Source of the DNA: Varroa destructor
Taxonomy: Eukaryota > Arthropoda > Arachnida > Mesostigmata > Varroidae
Assembly: GCF_002443255.2 (NCBI RefSeq)
Contig: NW_019211458.1
Location: 31,023,319-31,087,318 of the forward strand
Reading direction: 5' to 3'
Length of the DNA stretch: 64,000 nt
Under the pieces are notes generated by a model. The model saw only the letters and a list, made by a program, of their open reading frames with translations, was not told the origin of the DNA and made no database searches. Shown here piece by piece: positions 1 through 10,440 of this stretch (position 1 is its first letter; each line of letters opens with the position of its first letter). The position numbers and the translations under genes are program-made.

Positions 1-1260
1 GAAGGTTAACAACATCGGTGGCTGGTAGTGCACGTCTTCATCCGAGTTCATGGGCACAGGTCTATTCATGATAGACTAAAAAGATGGCTCTGTTCTGTGC
101 TCCTCCATTGTGTCATCATTAAAGCCATCAGCTGTTCAAGCATTGAAATTGTGTATTTAACGTTTATCTGTGCTGCAATCATTTTATTCGATGTGATCAC
201 ACCTATTTATCAGATATAGCTGGAACGTTTCTATACGAACAGACGTCTTGTACGCTTTACGGCGTACCACGTTTCGCTTTCATCGTTTTCGTTCTAGACC
301 ATTTTTTGCTTTAGTTCTTAGTATTCAAGTTTATACACGCCAGTAACGCCGACTACTATCGTAACTTGAACCGCCGGAGACCACGTCCAAGAAAATATTT
401 CCTGCATCTAAATCTATTGAACACTTGCACCAATGCTATTATCAGAGACAAGTAAAATGAAAAAAAGGACGTATTACCCCCTAACAAACCTGATAATAGG
501 TCATCTAATTGTTGCTTACCAATAGGGGATAAAGAGTCTTTGCAGACTGTTACATTTAAATGTGAGCACGCTCGCCGTAGTTAAGGCCGTGGTTCCGATA
601 CATGGCCGTTAAGGCTCTGCTTATTTATCAGAAGTATACAGACCTTTTGCATGATTTAAAATGTAACTACAAACAGCAGATGTGCCTTAAGGCTTAACAG
701 TTGTTACCAACTTAACCAATTTGTTTATTCGTCCAAATTTAAATGTTTAAATGTAAATTTTAAATATTTTTATTACACATCATTCTGTGTGATACCAAAG
801 GAGTATATGTAACACTTACATTTATACGGCGCATCAAACTTGTTCCATATTATCATTCAAGAGTGTCTCTTCCTTTTCATTTTTTTGAAAATTCATGTGA
901 CTGGCTAAATCTTTCTGACCGCGTTTGTTTCACTAACATAATTTATTCATACGAATTTGTCCTGAGGGTTGCAGGACATATACTTCTTTTCTATACGGTG
1001 ATGTCCCTGCCATTTCACCTTGAGCCTGTCCTATTTACCAGTAAATAATTTGTAAAATATACATATACATTTAATCAGTGGCCTCTCTCTTAAAATCAGC
1101 TAGGAAAGCTATATCCCAAAGCTTAACTAGGGCTGTCATTGTAGGTATGACGCTTTGATGGCTGTACTTAGCACACTGTCTTTAAAAGTAAAAAATTAAG
1201 ATACATGTGATAACTCCAATATATAACGCTATTGTCACTTGAACTTAATAGCAACCCGGC
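1..1260. other. AT-rich gene-free block
   Basis: No reading frame longer than about 63 codons and no recognisable RNA or repeat family. Positions 735-772 are a run of overlapping short AT words (variants of ATTTAAATGT and AAATTTTAAAT) that looks like local slippage. A GTG-started 63-codon frame at 28-219 encodes a hydrophobic stretch, but nothing else supports it. Confidence 0.6.
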
Positions 1261-2393
1261 AAATCAGTTTGCATGCATCTTGCAGTCGAAACGATTTCCG
1301 TTAGCCTACTATAGTACCGTATATGCGGTGTGCTGTTGTTTATGCCGAGTTGAGTAAGTACGCCGCGAACGCGTCAAGGGAATACAGTTTATCGTAGAGG
1401 GGAGTTTGAAGTGCTTTGTTCGATTTGGGCAGGACCGAATTACCCCTCCCCACCAGTACGTTAGTTTGATCTCGTGAGTAGCTGCGAGAGTGCCACCGCC
1501 TCTATCACTTCGCTCGGCCCAGCTAAATAACATCAACTACACAACCAGCCACCATTGCTCTCTGCGTCATTCTATTGGAGGCGCGGGGTGCGAGCGCTCA
1601 CTCCGTTTGGCACTCGCCATTGGCAGCACCAGCATTACTTATAATACTACTCAAAGTGGCGTTCTACATACTAGACGCCCGCTGATTCTTCGGTATGCAA
1701 TTTCCAGTCTTGAATCACTGTTTCATACTTCGCATAGAGTTGCGAGAGTTTCTGGTGCCATCAGAAAGCTTTGCTACATTCTCCTTCCGAGTCGATTCAG
1801 CTAAGCCCAGTCTTGCCACAAAGCTGGCCAGCTTCCGTATCGGCCGACTTATGGTACCCCCGTGCGACCGAGGGGTTTCGCCGCGTCCACCTCATCCACA
1901 GCTTTATAGGGAAGGCCACCATCTTCCCCAGGAAACTTCTTTGCAATCGCCACCTTCTTAGCGACGCCTCGAACTTGATCGTGAGTCAGATGGATGAAAT
2001 TGGGTGGAGACGGTTTGGAGTTCGTCGTTTGCCTGAGTTCTCCACTTCTTCGTTCACTCACTCGTTCGCCGATTGGCGCTCGTAAAGCCATTCTTTCGGC
2101 TCCCTTTTCTGATGTCCCTTGGGGCCGCTTGAGAAACGCCCATGCTACTGCTAGCTCGGCTACCGCTACCGCCGTGGAGCCAAGTCGATGCCTGCCAGAA
2201 CTGTCTCGCCCTGGTTTCGTCTTACTGTGTCTTCGGCGCCTCACACCGACAGCAGCAGCAGCAGCAACTCAATGGCCACAGCAGCGGTAGCGACGGCGGC
2301 CGCAATTCGACAAGCGCAAAAGCGCTTCTTTCACCTTCTTTTCAGCCGTCCGCACAGCGGCTATTTCTCTTATCTCTTTCTAGTCCTCTTCAG
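1261..2393. other. CpG-rich, stop-poor block upstream of a candidate exon
   Basis: GC- and CpG-rich DNA, open in several overlapping frames on both strands (about 100 codons on plus, about 130 codons from a GTG on minus at 1849-2244). Simultaneous openness of opposite frames points to base composition, not to several genes. It contains a short CAG repeat at 2250-2266. The stretch 2360-2393 is strongly pyrimidine-rich and ends in CAG, forming a good acceptor for the candidate exon that follows. An unmethylated promoter or first-exon region is possible, but no TATA box or start site was identified. Confidence 0.5.
2250..2266 (+). repeat. (CAG)5 triplet repeat
   Basis: Five uninterrupted CAG units plus CA, followed by further imperfect CAG/CGG triplets to about 2300. 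It is one of many short triplet runs in the GC-rich blocks. Confidence 0.95.
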
Positions 2394-2662
2394 CGCCCAC
2401 TCAAAGCATTGACTACGCAGCGACCAAACGTCTGCCTACGGTCGTTTATTCTGTGAAGAGTAGACCGACGAAGATCCAACGCAAAAGGAAACAAGCGGCG
2501 GCAAACGAACGCTACCAGTTTGCTGGTCCCACTTCTCAAATCATCGGGGACCCGTTACCCGTCAGTCGTCGGCGTCGCTGCCACCAGACTAGACGAATGC
2601 TGTTCCGGGTCAACAGGGACGGCAAGATTGGCGGGGTCTACAACCCTCCATCGCGCGCCTGA
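2394..2662 (+). CDS. candidate terminal exon, basic protein, function unknown
   Basis: I do not recognise this sequence. The preceding 30 bases are almost all pyrimidine and end in TTCAG, a strong splice acceptor. From 2394 one frame stays open for about 88 codons to a TGA at 2660-2662. In that frame roughly a quarter of the residues are Arg or Lys, with a basic cluster (KIQRKRK) near residues 27-33, a second (SRRRRC) near 57-62 and an ending GGVYNPPSRA. A rough count gives about 60% G or C in third positions. There is no ATG before the basic part, so it could only be an internal or last exon; the upstream exon is not identified. A second frame (2520-2741) is open across most of it. The basic composition could suit a nucleic-acid-binding or ribosomal-type protein, but that is a guess. 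Chance openness in GC-rich DNA remains quite possible. Confidence 0.2.
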
Positions 2663-4230
2663 CCTTATACCATCTTACATTCAACTACGCAGTTTCGGCG
2701 GCGATTCTCACACCTCCACTTTCACCTGGCCGCCACTTTGAAGGGGAACAGCGAGAAAGAGAGACAGCGAAAGAATGCGTTTTAGAGCGCCTTGATCTGT
2801 GCCTTGTGCAACGGGGGCAATTGGTGCCCTCGATCAGTCCTTATATACCTACGCTTTTGCAAAGTAGTATAGTCCGTTGATGGGATGGAAATACCCTCTG
2901 AGAGCGCGGAGACTGCTTCTCTTGAACTGTTCGCCTCTCTGCCACTGCCGCCACTGGATTGGAGTGAGGCGCCTGCGGCAAGCAGGACTGAGGTGAGCTG
3001 AGCCTATTGCTTTCAACCCTTGTCTAACTAAGTCGGCCAACGGAGAAGTAATATAAAATAGCTACACGGTTGCCAGCGGCTGAAACCTAGAAGAAACAAA
3101 AGAAGATAAAACGCCACATAGGAAAGGTTGAACGTTAGGCAACCGGAAAGGAATGGATAGAGGTAAAGAGAATGAGCGGACAGACGAGGCAAGCCACCGT
3201 GAGAAAGGATAATAGAGGCTGAAATATTATTCATACTTGATCGCTTATGGTGTTCTTTCACTACAGATGGACCTATGGAACGATGGCGGAAGGCTGACAC
3301 CGAAGCTACTTTCACTCCCATTCATATAACTACTACTCGCAAGGCGCCTTCATCGTCTGGTTTCAAACGTGGCGGTGGCAAGGAGTACGTGTTCAGATCA
3401 CTGGGCGGCTACGTAGTCGACAGGAGGAAGCTGCCCGCTGTCGTAGGGTAACAAGGAAAATAAATACTAGTTTGCTTCTACTTTATTTCTGTTCCATGTT
3501 TTGTTGACATCCTGTTGTTTAGGGTGCTACTCCGCCGGCAGATGTGTAAAGGTAACCAACTCTTTTTAATCTTAGTCAGCGAAACACCTGGAAGATGAAG
3601 ATAAGGTCAGAGGAAAAGGAGAAAGCAAATGAAGAAACCCCAATATCTGAATACATATTATTACAACTTTTATAACTATCTCCTTTTATACTTGACCTTG
3701 TCTTCGTCCCGTAAGATAATGGCCTCTATGGTGGCTTTGCTTAGCATGGCAGTCGTTTAGACTCATTTATTTATCTAACCAAATAGCTCGTCAACCGGTG
3801 AATCTATAACAGCCGCTGAACTTGAATTTACTTTCGTTCATAGTAGTAATGGTAGTAATAGTACTCGCGGATAATATGATTTCCGAAACAGTAAGTCGCT
3901 TCGTTATTCTGGCGGGTCGACATCTGAAATTTTCGTCCCGACACCGTATTCATTGCAGTTGCATCGGCTTCGATGATAATCTTGGCAGCCATCTTTCTCC
4001 TTTCAAATGCCCAGTGGATGAGATGTGGTGTTGTTTTGGGCGCATACATAGAGGCGTACGTATTTGCGTATAGTAACTGTCTATCTAAAGTTCCAGTACG
4101 AAGTAGACATTTTCTGCCGCTGGTACCTGCAATAACAGCTAGTGTGACGGCAAATAACTGCTATCTATTACTACTACTTAGCTTCAGCCAGGACGAACAG
4201 TAGACGGGCAGTGAAGATGTTTTAGGCTTT
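2663..4230. other. no gene seen
   Basis: Mixed-composition DNA. A GA-rich patch lies at about 2742-2775. A pair of antisense frames of about 75-83 codons at 3822-4073 overlap each other and look like chance. Nothing else is supported. Confidence 0.5.
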
Positions 4231-4586
4231 TTCTAGTCTGGTGTCACATACCCTTGAGGGTTAGTTTGCATGCCTCGATTCGTTTCTGGCCTCCTGTAAA
4301 GCATCCACAGAAAAGTGATTACAGAGTGCAGACGAAAACCTGGTCCTTCTGTTAGCCTGTATGCCTCCCCTACGTTCGAATCTGCATACAATCGAATCCA
4401 ACATAAAATTGCACACGGCGCTGCCGCAATCGCTGTGCGGCGCTGGGTGCAGGCTTCTAATGGCGCCGCTGCAGTTACTGCTGCAAAAGTTGTAGTCTTA
4501 CCGGTTTCCGCTGGCATGAGCTACTGGGCTGCCGGCCTCTTACCCACTCGCTCGAGCTGTCCCACCTGTTGTGTACACTGACCTAA
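4231..4586. other. no gene supported; alanine-rich frames on both strands
   Basis: GC-rich triplets (GCN and its complement) keep a 94-codon minus frame (4233-4517, ATG start) and an 88-codon plus frame (4315-4581) open together. Both translate to Ala-rich sequence because the DNA is triplet-rich. Neither is recognisable. Confidence 0.4.
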
Positions 4587-4731
4587 GGATGTGGAGCCGG
4601 AAAATAGGAACGCGAGGAAAGAAAAATATAGAAGGCAAGGGAGAAAACGAGATAGTGAAGGCAGAGCGAAATGGGACAGTAAGTGTATAAGGAAGAGAGA
4701 GAGGGAAACACGAAAGGGAGCAGGAAGCAGA
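4587..4731 (+). repeat. purine-rich tract
   Basis: About 145 bases dominated by A and G on the plus strand (GGAAA, GAGAGAGA and AAGGGAG words) with few pyrimidines. Polypurine tracts can form triplex DNA or bind GAGA-type factors; neither activity can be read from the sequence. The Lys/Arg/Glu-rich frame over it is a by-product. Confidence 0.75.
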
Positions 4732-4985
4732 ATTATATGTTGTTCACAAAAGACAATGCCTAGGCTGGTTGCACCTTACAACCGTATCAGGTATACCACA
4801 TCATGAGCATATATCATACCGCAAAAGTCCTGGGAGGTTGCAGCCGACGAGCTGTGAGTTTGTGAGGACCTATCCTTCAACTTACTATAGGTAGCTATCG
4901 CAAAATAGAGCGGCGTTGACAGCGCTAAAACTCCCACTGCCACTTTTGGTAGTACCCTATCGCGGAGGCGGCGAAAGCCACAGAA

Positions 4986-4999
4986 GGGGGGGGGGGGGG
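4986..4999 (+). repeat. 14-base G run
   Basis: Uninterrupted G14, followed shortly by CAAACCCCCC, so the two strands could pair locally (G run against C6). This is a homopolymer slippage site, and its exact length may be an assembly artefact. Confidence 0.95.
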
Positions 5000-6780
5000 C
5001 AAACCCCCCACGCTCTGTGTTTTTTTCGCGTTCAGTCTTTGTTCACTTTGGCACCAAAGAGTCAGTAGTACCAAAAGTCGCGCGGCTTGAAAGAAAAGAG
5101 GAGCTAACGAGAACAGAACAAGAAAAGCAACCGCCGCAAAACCCGAAATGGAAGAGAAATGCTACAGACGATGCGTTTTCATATGGCACGTACGAGTCAA
5201 CGCACAGAGAGGAACGTATCTAAACGTGCATAAGCTGGCGGGGGCGAAAACGCCAAAAGAGGAAAATGCCTGAGTAGCTGTACTAGCCCAGTAGTACCCC
5301 AGACGTACGAGCAGGCTGCGTAACTGTTATAACATCTCGTCCGACATCGACAACTACTTCTGCCTTAGGTACGACTGCAGCGGTGCGTTCTTCCATTCGA
5401 GTACTACTGCAATACTGAGTAGATACAGCGGCCAAGAAAACAACCGCATCAGTGTCTCCAGATACATAACAAGATTATAGGAGAAATTCATATACTCATA
5501 CATTGACTTGTAGGCTTTTAAGGCTCTCACGCATTGGGCAGCTGCTGGCGACGTCGGCAGTGTGGGTCCTGCTGTTGCTACTAGTCGTGGTCCGTTCGTC
5601 GACCATGCTGTGCTTGCAAACAGCCGCGGATTTTTCCTTCCGTACTTAGTTCTTCTTTGTTATTAGATGTATGCGTGAATAGCAGCTGCTGGATTGGGAG
5701 TGTATTCGGCGACCGCAGTAACGGTAGTTGGGATCCTCGAAGTAACAGGTTGCACCAGCGAAGCGGGACAGAGAGATTCACTCTGTTGTTGTTTTATCCA
5801 AAGCATATAGGCGTGCCTTATACGCACTTTATTGTAAATGATGTCTCAAGTACGTGTTACGGCCGTCTCATGTTTTCCACCGCTTACGTATGTTCCATTA
5901 TACTATATGTACACTATATAACAGAAATTTATGGTACGGGCAAGTTTCAATCAAATCATCAGGTGCAACGTTTCTTGTGCGCGCGTCTATCCCATATCTT
6001 CACATTCGCTCTGTCTAGCTGCGGTCTATCATAGGCGATTAGTAGTTGGAAGTCAATGGAGAAAGGCCGTCGTCACTAGACTCTTCCATTACATACAGGT
6101 AGACGTAACAGTAGAAAGACAGAAAATGATACAGGTGTGCTATACCTGATTTTTCGGTAAATCAGCCTTCATCTGCTTTTTTTTGCCATCCAGTTAAAGT
6201 CTTGCGCTTCAGCTTTGTTTCAAACTGTTGTCTCCTTTTTGTTTTATAGGACAGGAGCAGGAGACCACGTGTCGCCTTGACCAGAGCGTATGCAAATTAG
6301 ACGCGCTTTGCTCGGAAATGAGCGGATGGACGCAGACATAAGAAGTGCTCCCAGGCGCTTGGTGATCAGTGCAAGTAGCTGAGTTTGTAGCGGAGCGGAT
6401 ACGGGAACTTGAAGAAGCTGTTTACGAGCCAAAGGCGGACTATAATGGGACAAGATATATGTACACATTCACACAATTTACCCGACCCACTCTAGCCCGT
6501 CCTACTGCTCTTTCCTTTCACCACGTGCGGCATGCCGCAAACAAGACGAGGCGCATAAGCTTGACGTGTGATTATCTAGAAATCCGGTGGTTACCGAGGA
6601 GCAATCGAGAAAATCAGTTACTTTACGTCGCAAGGACTCAGTAAATTTGGAGCAGGGCAGAGCTGTATCAGCATCACCTCCTTGATAGTCCTGAAACCAA
6701 TTGTGCCCTATTGTGTTTTTACCGAGTTACACCTAAAAAAGCGGCGTGAAGCAGGTTAATAATCACAAACAATGAATACG
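5000..6780. other. no gene supported
   Basis: A GTG-started 68-codon frame at 5017-5223 and a 125-codon plus frame at 5657-6034 are open but unrecognised. A good acceptor (pyrimidine-rich, ending TTTTATAG) precedes 6250, and one frame after it is open for 29 codons with three Cys before a TAA at 6339-6341; that is too short to call. Overlapping frames at 6244-6644 run on both strands. Confidence 0.45.
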
Positions 6781-6800
6781 TGGAAAAAACATTTTTTGAG

Positions 6801-6840
6801 AAATTAGCATCACCAAATTTTATTCTGGTGATGCTAATTT
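6801..6840. repeat. perfect inverted repeat, 15-bp arms
   Basis: Arms AAATTAGCATCACCA (6801-6815) and TGGTGATGCTAATTT (6826-6840) are exact reverse complements around a 10-base AT-rich loop. It lies in an AT-rich patch (about 6780-6890). It could be a small fold-back element remnant, a terminator-like or processing hairpin, or a cruciform site. No flanking target-site duplication is obvious. The stem is shorter than a typical animal microRNA precursor. Confidence 0.95.
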
Positions 6841-7073
6841 ACATTATTTTATCATATTATTTTAATTCTGTTTATTTAAATAAGTGAACCGCAAATGTGA
6901 CATCATTCCATGGAGTAACCCACAAAAAAGATTGTCGCTGCACAACGGTCCTGTCAGCGCTCGTCGACTATTTCCCTCGTGTCTGCTGATTCCGTTGTCG
7001 CTGCGCTTCTACCGGCCACAAATGTTACGGCCGCAATCGAACGGCTCTGCTGTACTGTTTTGTGCTTTTACAG

Positions 7074-7186
7074 TTGAACGCTCCGATAGCGAGCACGCAG
7101 AAAACACAGGAAAGTTCGTGGAAGACGAGCCAGTCAATTCAGCAGCCGCTCCTCTCGCCCACGTTAGCCGATCGGGCGTCAAGTAA
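7074..7186 (+). CDS. candidate last exon, acidic C-terminus, function unknown
   Basis: A pyrimidine-rich run ending in CTTTTACAG at 7073 is one of the best acceptor sites in the window. The frame that follows encodes about 36 residues of hydrophilic, acidic sequence (ERSDSEHAEN near the start, KFVEDEPVNS in the middle) and stops at TAA 7184-7186. About 60% of third positions are G or C. A GTAAAA at the stop could instead be a weak donor, making this an internal exon. Read without splicing, the same frame extends upstream to 6884 as a 100-codon frame with no ATG. I do not recognise the peptide, and no partner exon was found. Confidence 0.15.
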
Positions 7187-8150
7187 AAAGTAGTCTAGCC
7201 CATTTCCGATGTTTTCTTCTTTGCATCTTTCTTTTCCATTTCGTTCTACCATTTTCTAGCTTTCTCTATAACTCCTGAATGACCAGTAACGCTAGCAACT
7301 TGAAATCTTCCTCATACGATTCGTGCATAGAACAACGAAATTAATGCAAAATGTAGCTCGCCTTGCGACCAACAGCGCAAAGGAGACAGCGCTGGTAACA
7401 GCTATGGGGTCATGCATTTCGACTGCTAGTACTAGACAAAGCGGTTTGAACTCTTTGAATTTTGTGGAATAGGTTTTCGCCACCAATAACAGCCGGTATC
7501 CATTACATTGTTATTCGGTCACGGCCGTGCCACGCCTCGTAACCAGGCACCTTGTTCCCTTGCGACTTCCTCTCTCGCCTCTATGCACGCTCGTTCTTTT
7601 TAGCGGAAGCGTCTGAGCCGTTCCTTCTCTTCGTGGTTGTCGTGTTTGTTTGATGATGCTGCGATACAGGTAGCAGTTGTAGTTGCAGTAGCCCATAGTT
7701 AGGTGAAGATTTTTTTCCTCACGGTCGTTGTAGTACCGGCATCAGTTCCGAGAAAATTAGGTATTTCTCGTGTAGCGCCCCACCCGACCCCAACCTGATC
7801 CAGAGCTGCGCTCCGTTTCCGTCTTCTAAGCACCAACCGGATTGGCTACGTCGAGTAAAACAGTAAAAAAGAAGACTCCTCCCAGTTAGTAAAGCAGAAT
7901 TACGAATCAAACGGCGAGGTCCAGCGAGAGCTTTAGAGTAAAGCAGCTCTTAGAAAACGGAAATAGTTGGTCTCACCTTTGATAACCAAGCGAGAAGAAG
8001 TTGAAGAAGACGTGATCTCAGATCGATCTGGCAGTCTAGCTCGTGGGTGAGCCGCAGACTCAAACCATTCATGAAATCATGTTTTTTGAACCCAAGGGGT
8101 TGAATTGATACCGGTTTCTCCTTTGCTTGGCTCACACATACACCGAAACC
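7187..8150. other. no gene seen
   Basis: Mixed composition with short frames (60-64 codons) on the minus strand only, none recognisable. The stretch 7200-7275 is pyrimidine-rich. Confidence 0.5.
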
Positions 8151-8700
8151 TAAAAGAGGGTATTGTCTAGTGCTTAGTTTAGAAAAATTTTACGTCTGCA
8201 CATGCGCCATTCTGTCATGGTAGCAACCTGAGCAGATAAACTTTGTAAAATGAAGTCGAAAGTCCTTTCCGTCAAAGGATAAAGCCGTGAGCAAACATAT
8301 CGTATAAATTGTTATTATTGCTATTGCTATATCAAATACATCAATGTAATATTAGACTATAATCGTAAAATCTTTTCCAATCAAAAAATACCGCCGGAAA
8401 ATTTAGCGGCAAATAGCGCGGTCAAAATTTCGCCAAACAAATTTTGGTAATGCAAAAAATAGTTTTTTAATTAAACAAAGATAGGACTAAACATTAGAAG
8501 CCCTTTCTCCTCGTGAGAGATGTGTATTTCATGTGGTTACATTTTAGCCTTAGTGTATTTTATTAGGTTGAATCTAGATAATTATTATACACAGCATCAT
8601 AGGTTTGTTTTCTTTTATTTCGATCGCGTCGTTGAATTTCTCTTTGGAGTGTATTTCGTGCTTAGTAGAAGGCAGAGCCGTTTAAAACATGAAGGACAAC
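8151..8700. other. AT-rich block with paired CGCC/AAAATTT motifs
   Basis: AT-rich and gene-free. Within 8391-8446 two similar words occur, each an AAAATTT core flanked by CGCC or GCGG. An 8-bp inverted repeat (CAAAATTT at 8423-8430, AAATTTTG at 8439-8446) overlaps the second. The TTTCGCC word resembles an E2F-type site, but that is only a resemblance. Confidence 0.5.
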
Positions 8701-10440
8701 GAAATTGGGAAAAAGTCTAACTTATTCGCGGTTAGCACAGTGGCATCAGACGGTTGAAAAATCCCAAAAAGTCAAGGAACATGTGGACCCTAGGGTTCAA
8801 CGCTTCCCGCGCAGTCGTGTTTTTTCGACTTTTCCTGTCAATCGAGCCTGCCTCGTTGTTGCGCCTTCACTCTGCTTATGGCTAGATAACTGAATTACTT
8901 GGTTCCTGCAGTTAGTTAGAACGCGGAAAAAAAAACATTGGGTCGAAACAGGTAATCGCAGCGATAAAGACTCTTAGTCTCTCACCTTTGCGATTCACTC
9001 TGCTCCATCGCTTTTGCTTTCGCCATCGTTTTGCCCGCATTTGATCCCCTTGCTTACAGGATTCCAAGGGAGCGAACCTGGGCTCTGTGCAAAGCTGCTC
9101 TTTTGGCACGCACAGCGTGGTTTTTCTCTCGGCCCTGTGCGTTTGGTGCTTGTGCGTTTTCCTCAGAAAGAAGGACTACTAAAGCCTTTTGACGCGGTAC
9201 TGGACTGGACCCTTCTCTCGTCGAGCATAATCGCCTGTTACTTGTTGGTACTAGCACGACAAGCAAACTGAGAGTCTGGTGGCCTGGAGCTCTTCAGTAG
9301 CTTTCACGGCCACCATCAGCGGAGCGCAGTCATAGAACCATGCCATGATTCTTGAGCCCTGCGCCTGCAAAGCCCGCGGAGTTCTTGAAATCCAGCTGGT
9401 GTTTTAGTCTTGCTGCCCCGCCAGCGACTAGGACGGTCATAGTGTTTGTCGGACGGTCAGCCTTACGGCCAGCTGAACATGGGCGACGGAGAGCTATTCT
9501 AAAATGCGTCTCAAACGCACAACAGCAGGCGGGCAACTAGCTGGTCGGTCAACCGGTCGTTCCGTTCAGAGAAAGAAGAGGTTTGCGTCTGTCTACTACG
9601 GTGCTTTTCTCCCACGCTGCTGCTACTACGTTCAAGAGTTTTCGCTACTTTGACCAACACTGGCTTCTTAGACCACGACGGCGGCGCCACAGGCACTTTG
9701 CGCCTCCGTGGCCCCTCTTGTTTCCTGCTTTCTTGCGTTTTTCGCTTGCTTAGACACTGTTTAGTCGAGCGGGCTATCTGCAAATGTGGAGGAGAAACTC
9801 GCCGCCACTGCCACCTACGCTGACAGCTGAAGACGGCTTGCACGCTGGCATTCTTCCACTTGAGTCACTAGTCTGCTGTGGCAATCCCACATTGGCCCCT
9901 CCAGGTTTTGGGTGTATCAAACGAAAGCCGGCTAGTGTCGTCATTCCATGAGCGCGCCAGGCCACAGTTTAGTCGGCCTCATGGCCTCACGGAATTCCTT
10001 GCTCTAAAACAGGCGGACAGGGGTAGCAGATTTCAAGATACCGTACTGTGGTTCAAAGGTGCCGAAAGCACTGGCGCAATCGTTGCCAACTGGAATGAAC
10101 GAAAGCGAACAGAGGAACCAAACACATTTACAGAGTAGCTTAAGAAGTGGCTACGACGAATAGGAAGAAGAAAATGTGGCATTTAGGGTCGCGGTACACT
10201 GTTCATATGGTAGTGACGCTTCAAAATGTACCCATTTTCATATTAGGACGGTTATGCCGGACCGCTCTCCTTCAACTAAAATAACGATAGGCGCGGACAG
10301 CGCTAGGATTTACGATTGCCTGCCAGACTTAGATTTACTTGTGAACTCACCTCCCCCCACACACGCCATCTCTCCTTCTTTCTCTGATTTTGCTCGGTGA
10401 CGGCTCGAAAGCCTCACCACAAAGTTCAAACCACGTAAGT
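8701..10440. other. GC-rich block, open in many frames, no recognised gene
   Basis: Opposite-strand frames overlap throughout (for example 9014-9271 plus with 9054-9266 minus, and 9352-9540 plus with 9330-9536 minus). An 86-codon frame at 9878-10138 has a varied composition and a CCCCTCCAG acceptor-like site inside its first codons. It has no ATG and no recognisable domain, so I do not call it. Confidence 0.45.

Noticed and set aside
8733..8814. tRNA-like internal promoter pair: TAGCACAGTGG (A box) and GGTTCAACGC (B box)
   Set aside because: The boxes match consensus, but the spacing is about 17 bases too long without a clear intron, the T stem pairs poorly and the acceptor ends do not pair. 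At best a decayed tRNA-derived remnant.
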